Part shown: piece by piece, positions 13,592-15,592 of the stretch
Position numbering within the stretch: the first letter of the stretch is position 1
Layout of the letters: every line of letters starts with the position of its first letter
Assembly (NCBI GenBank): GCA_017560855.1
Contig: JAFZEB010000095.1
Location: 1 to 15,592, forward strand
DNA length: 15,592 bases
Source of the DNA: Ruminiclostridium sp.
GTDB taxonomy: Bacteria > Bacillota > Clostridia > Oscillospirales > Oscillospiraceae
Reading direction: 5' to 3'
Translations under genes and position numbers: made by a program
The notes under the pieces: model-generated
Databases searched by the model: none
What the model was told of the DNA's origin: nothing
The model's input: only the letters and a program-made list of their open reading frames with translations

Positions 13592-15592
13592 GTGGCAAAG
13601 ACGAATCTGGTGATCGTGGAGTCACCGGCCAAGGCAAAGACCATCGGTAAATATCTGGGCCCGGACTACAAAGTCCTGGCCTCTATGGGACATGTCCGTG
13701 ACCTGCCCAAGAGCAAAATGGGCGTGGACCTGGAAAACGGCTTCGAGCCCAGCTACCAGCCCATCAAAGGAAAGGAGGAGACCATCGCTGAGCTGAAAAA
13801 GGCCGCCAAAGGCAGCCAGCAGGTGTACCTGGCAACTGACCCGGACCGGGAAGGCGAAGCCATTTCCTGGCACCTGAAAGAGCTGCTGGAACTGCCTGAC
13901 AGCAAGACCCAGCGGGTCACCTTCAACGAGATCACCAAGAAGGTGGTCACCGAGAGCATCGCGGCCCCCCGTGACATCGACCAGAACCTGGTGGATGCCC
14001 AGCAGGCCCGCCGCATCCTGGACCGCGTGGTGGGCTACCAGCTCTCCCCCCTCCTGTGGAAGAAGATCCGCAGAGGCCTGTCTGCAGGCCGTGTCCAGTC
14101 CGTGGCCACCCGTCTGGTGGCCGAGCGGGAGGCCGAGATCCGGGCCTTCGTTCCCGAGGAATACTGGACCCTGGAGGCCCATCTGGATCGCATCGCCCCC
14201 AACCTGGGTTCCTTCAAGACCCAGTTCTGGGGCCGGGAGAAGAAGATGGAGCTGAAGTCCAAGGAGCAGGTGGACGAAGTTCTGAATGCCATCCAGAATT
14301 CCCCCTTCACCGTCAGCAACATCAAGCGCCAGGACAAGAGCCGGGCCCCTGCACCCCCCTTCATCACCAGCTCCCTCCAGCAGGAGGCCAGCCGCAAGCT
14401 GAACATGAGTCCCCGCCGGACCATGTCCATTGCCCAGCAGCTGTATGAAGGCGTGGACATTGAGGGTGAGGGTACCGTGGGTCTGATCACCTACATGCGT
14501 ACCGACTCCCTGCGTATTTCCGAGGATGCCATCGCCGCTGCCCGGCAGTTTGCCGGGGTCCGCTACGGCGAGAAGTACCTCCCCGACACCCCCCGCCGCT
14601 TCAAGACCAAGGCAGGCGCTCAGGACGCCCACGAAGCCATCCGCCCCTCCAACGTGGAGTTCACCCCCGAGATGGTGAAGAAGGACCTGACCGCCGAGCA
14701 GTTCCGCCTGTATAAGCTCATCTGGAGCCGCTTCCTGGCCAGCCAGATGGCCTCCGCCATTTACGACAGCGTGGGCATTGAGGTGGAGAGCGCCGGGTAC
14801 CTCTTCAAGACCAGCCGGTCCGAGGTGAAGTTCCCCGGCTTCCTGGCGGTCTACGAGGAGGGCAAGGACGAGGAGACCAACGAGATCACCAGCCCCCTGC
14901 CCAATCTCCAGGAGGGGGAAGTGGTCCGCTGTGCCAACACCAACCCCGAGCAGAAGTTCACCCAGCCCCCCACCCGGTACACCGAGGCCACCCTCATCCG
15001 TGCCCTGGAGGAAAAGGGCATCGGCCGACCCTCCACCTACGCCCCCACCATCTCCACCATCATGGCCCGTGAGTATGTGGTCAAGGACGGCAAGTACCTC
15101 CACACCACCCCCCTGGGCGAGGTGGTCACCGACCTGATGAAGGACAAGTTCCACGACGTGGCCGACTACGACTTCACCGCCTCCATGGAGAACCGCCTGG
15201 ACAAGGTGGAAAGCGGCGAGGAGTACTGGAAGGACGTCCTGAACGACTTCTACGGCGGCTTCCAGAAGGAACTGGAAAAGGCCGAGGCCGACCTGGAGGG
15301 CATCCGCATCAAGGTCCCCGACGAGCTCTCCGAGGAGATCTGCGACCTCTGCGGCAAGCAGATGGTGGTCAAGTCCGGCCGGTTTGGCCGCTTCCTGGCC
15401 TGCCCCGGCTTCCCGGAGTGCACCTTCACCAAGCCCCTGGTCATCGAGATGCCCGGCAAGTGCGTCAAGTGCGGCAGCCGTCTGCTGAAGAAGACCTCCC
15501 GCAACGGCTACACCTATTACGGCTGTGAGCGCATCGGCGACAAGCTGGGCCGGGTCTGCGACTTCATGACCTGGGACGTTCCCGTGAAGGAC
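13592..15592 (+). CDS. topA: Type IA DNA topoisomerase I, 3'-truncated by window end
   Basis: Partial: 667 codons are present and the frame runs out of the window; B. subtilis TopA has 691, so only the tail is missing. It relaxes negative supercoils by single-strand passage. The Toprim domain opens the protein (LVIVESPAKAKTIGKYLGPD) and holds the acidic triad in TDPDREGE (82-89). QQARRILDRVVGY and GLSAGRVQSVATRLV follow. The catalytic tyrosine is Tyr301 in GLITYMRTDSLRIS, and KGIGRPSTYAPTI is the later core motif. Two zinc ribbons follow: Cys584, 587, 604, 610 and Cys624, 627, 645, 656. The start is GTG, chosen because MAKTNLVIVESPAKAK aligns with the family; GAGGT five bases ahead is a modest ribosome site. 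It lies 44 bases behind dprA with no terminator between. Confidence 0.96.
   Translation, partial: MAKTNLVIVESPAKAKTIGKYLGPDYKVLASMGHVRDLPKSKMGVDLENGFEPSYQPIKGKEETIAELKKAAKGSQQVYLATDPDREGEAISWHLKELLELPDSKTQRVTFNEITKKVVTESIAAPRDIDQNLVDAQQARRILDRVVGYQLSPLLWKKIRRGLSAGRVQSVATRLVAEREAEIRAFVPEEYWTLEAHLDRIAPNLGSFKTQFWGREKKMELKSKEQVDEVLNAIQNSPFTVSNIKRQDKSRAPAPPFITSSLQQEASRKLNMSPRRTMSIAQQLYEGVDIEGEGTVGLITYMRTDSLRISEDAIAAARQFAGVRYGEKYLPDTPRRFKTKAGAQDAHEAIRPSNVEFTPEMVKKDLTAEQFRLYKLIWSRFLASQMASAIYDSVGIEVESAGYLFKTSRSEVKFPGFLAVYEEGKDEETNEITSPLPNLQEGEVVRCANTNPEQKFTQPPTRYTEATLIRALEEKGIGRPSTYAPTISTIMAREYVVKDGKYLHTTPLGEVVTDLMKDKFHDVADYDFTASMENRLDKVESGEEYWKDVLNDFYGGFQKELEKAEADLEGIRIKVPDELSEEICDLCGKQMVVKSGRFGRFLACPGFPECTFTKPLVIEMPGKCVKCGSRLLKKTSRNGYTYYGCERIGDKLGRVCDFMTWDVPVKD

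Overview
The window reads as chromosomal DNA from a high-GC, gut-type member of the Clostridia, most likely Oscillospirales (Flavonifractor/Lawsonibacter/Oscillibacter-like). This rests on sigma-A style promoters, strong AGGAGG ribosome sites, the Firmicute gene pairs greA-lysS and dprA-topA, a DUF4830 protein, a CdaR/PucR-type regulator next to ftsEX, and interspersed hairpin repeats of the kind common in these genomes. I assign it from gene content, not from any search. It is mostly housekeeping and envelope/ion-homeostasis DNA. I see no prophage, IS element, CRISPR array, tRNA or rRNA.

Layout. (1) 1-952: the end of an MscS-type mechanosensitive channel and a convergent DUF4830 secreted or anchored protein share one perfect palindromic terminator. 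(2) 953-1654: an RsuA-family pseudouridine synthase with its own extended -10 promoter. (3) 1700-4687: a near-consensus promoter drives a CdaR/PucR-type regulator, ftsE, ftsX and a 31-residue membrane microprotein, closed by a GC-rich terminator. (4) 4688-6018: a pair of inverted hairpin repeats, then a membrane-anchored S41 (CtpA-type) protease. (5) 6019-8876: a structured ~126-160 nt repeat, then a perfect-consensus promoter driving greA and lysS; LysRS carries a C-terminal Trbp111-type tRNA-binding domain. A strong terminator follows. (6) 8877-15592: a second copy of the structured repeat, then a tightly packed plus-strand cluster of DUF3307 protein, KtrB, KtrA, a SpoU-type RNA methyltransferase, DprA and TopA. 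TopA runs off the window end.

How the genes fit together. FtsEX is a cell-envelope ABC-type complex that in Gram-positives activates a peptidoglycan hydrolase. A periplasm-facing S41 protease often lies nearby in Clostridia, but the expected M23/hydrolase partner is absent here and a microprotein stands in its place. KtrA and KtrB form one potassium uptake system, with the DUF3307 membrane protein abutting KtrB by a single base. GreA and LysRS form the classic transcription/translation pair. DprA and TopA are DNA maintenance genes.

The best leads are non-standard: two repeat families whose stems change by compensatory substitution, the microprotein behind ftsX, the LysRS fusion, and the DUF3307-Ktr coupling. 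I do not see a clearly new multigene system.
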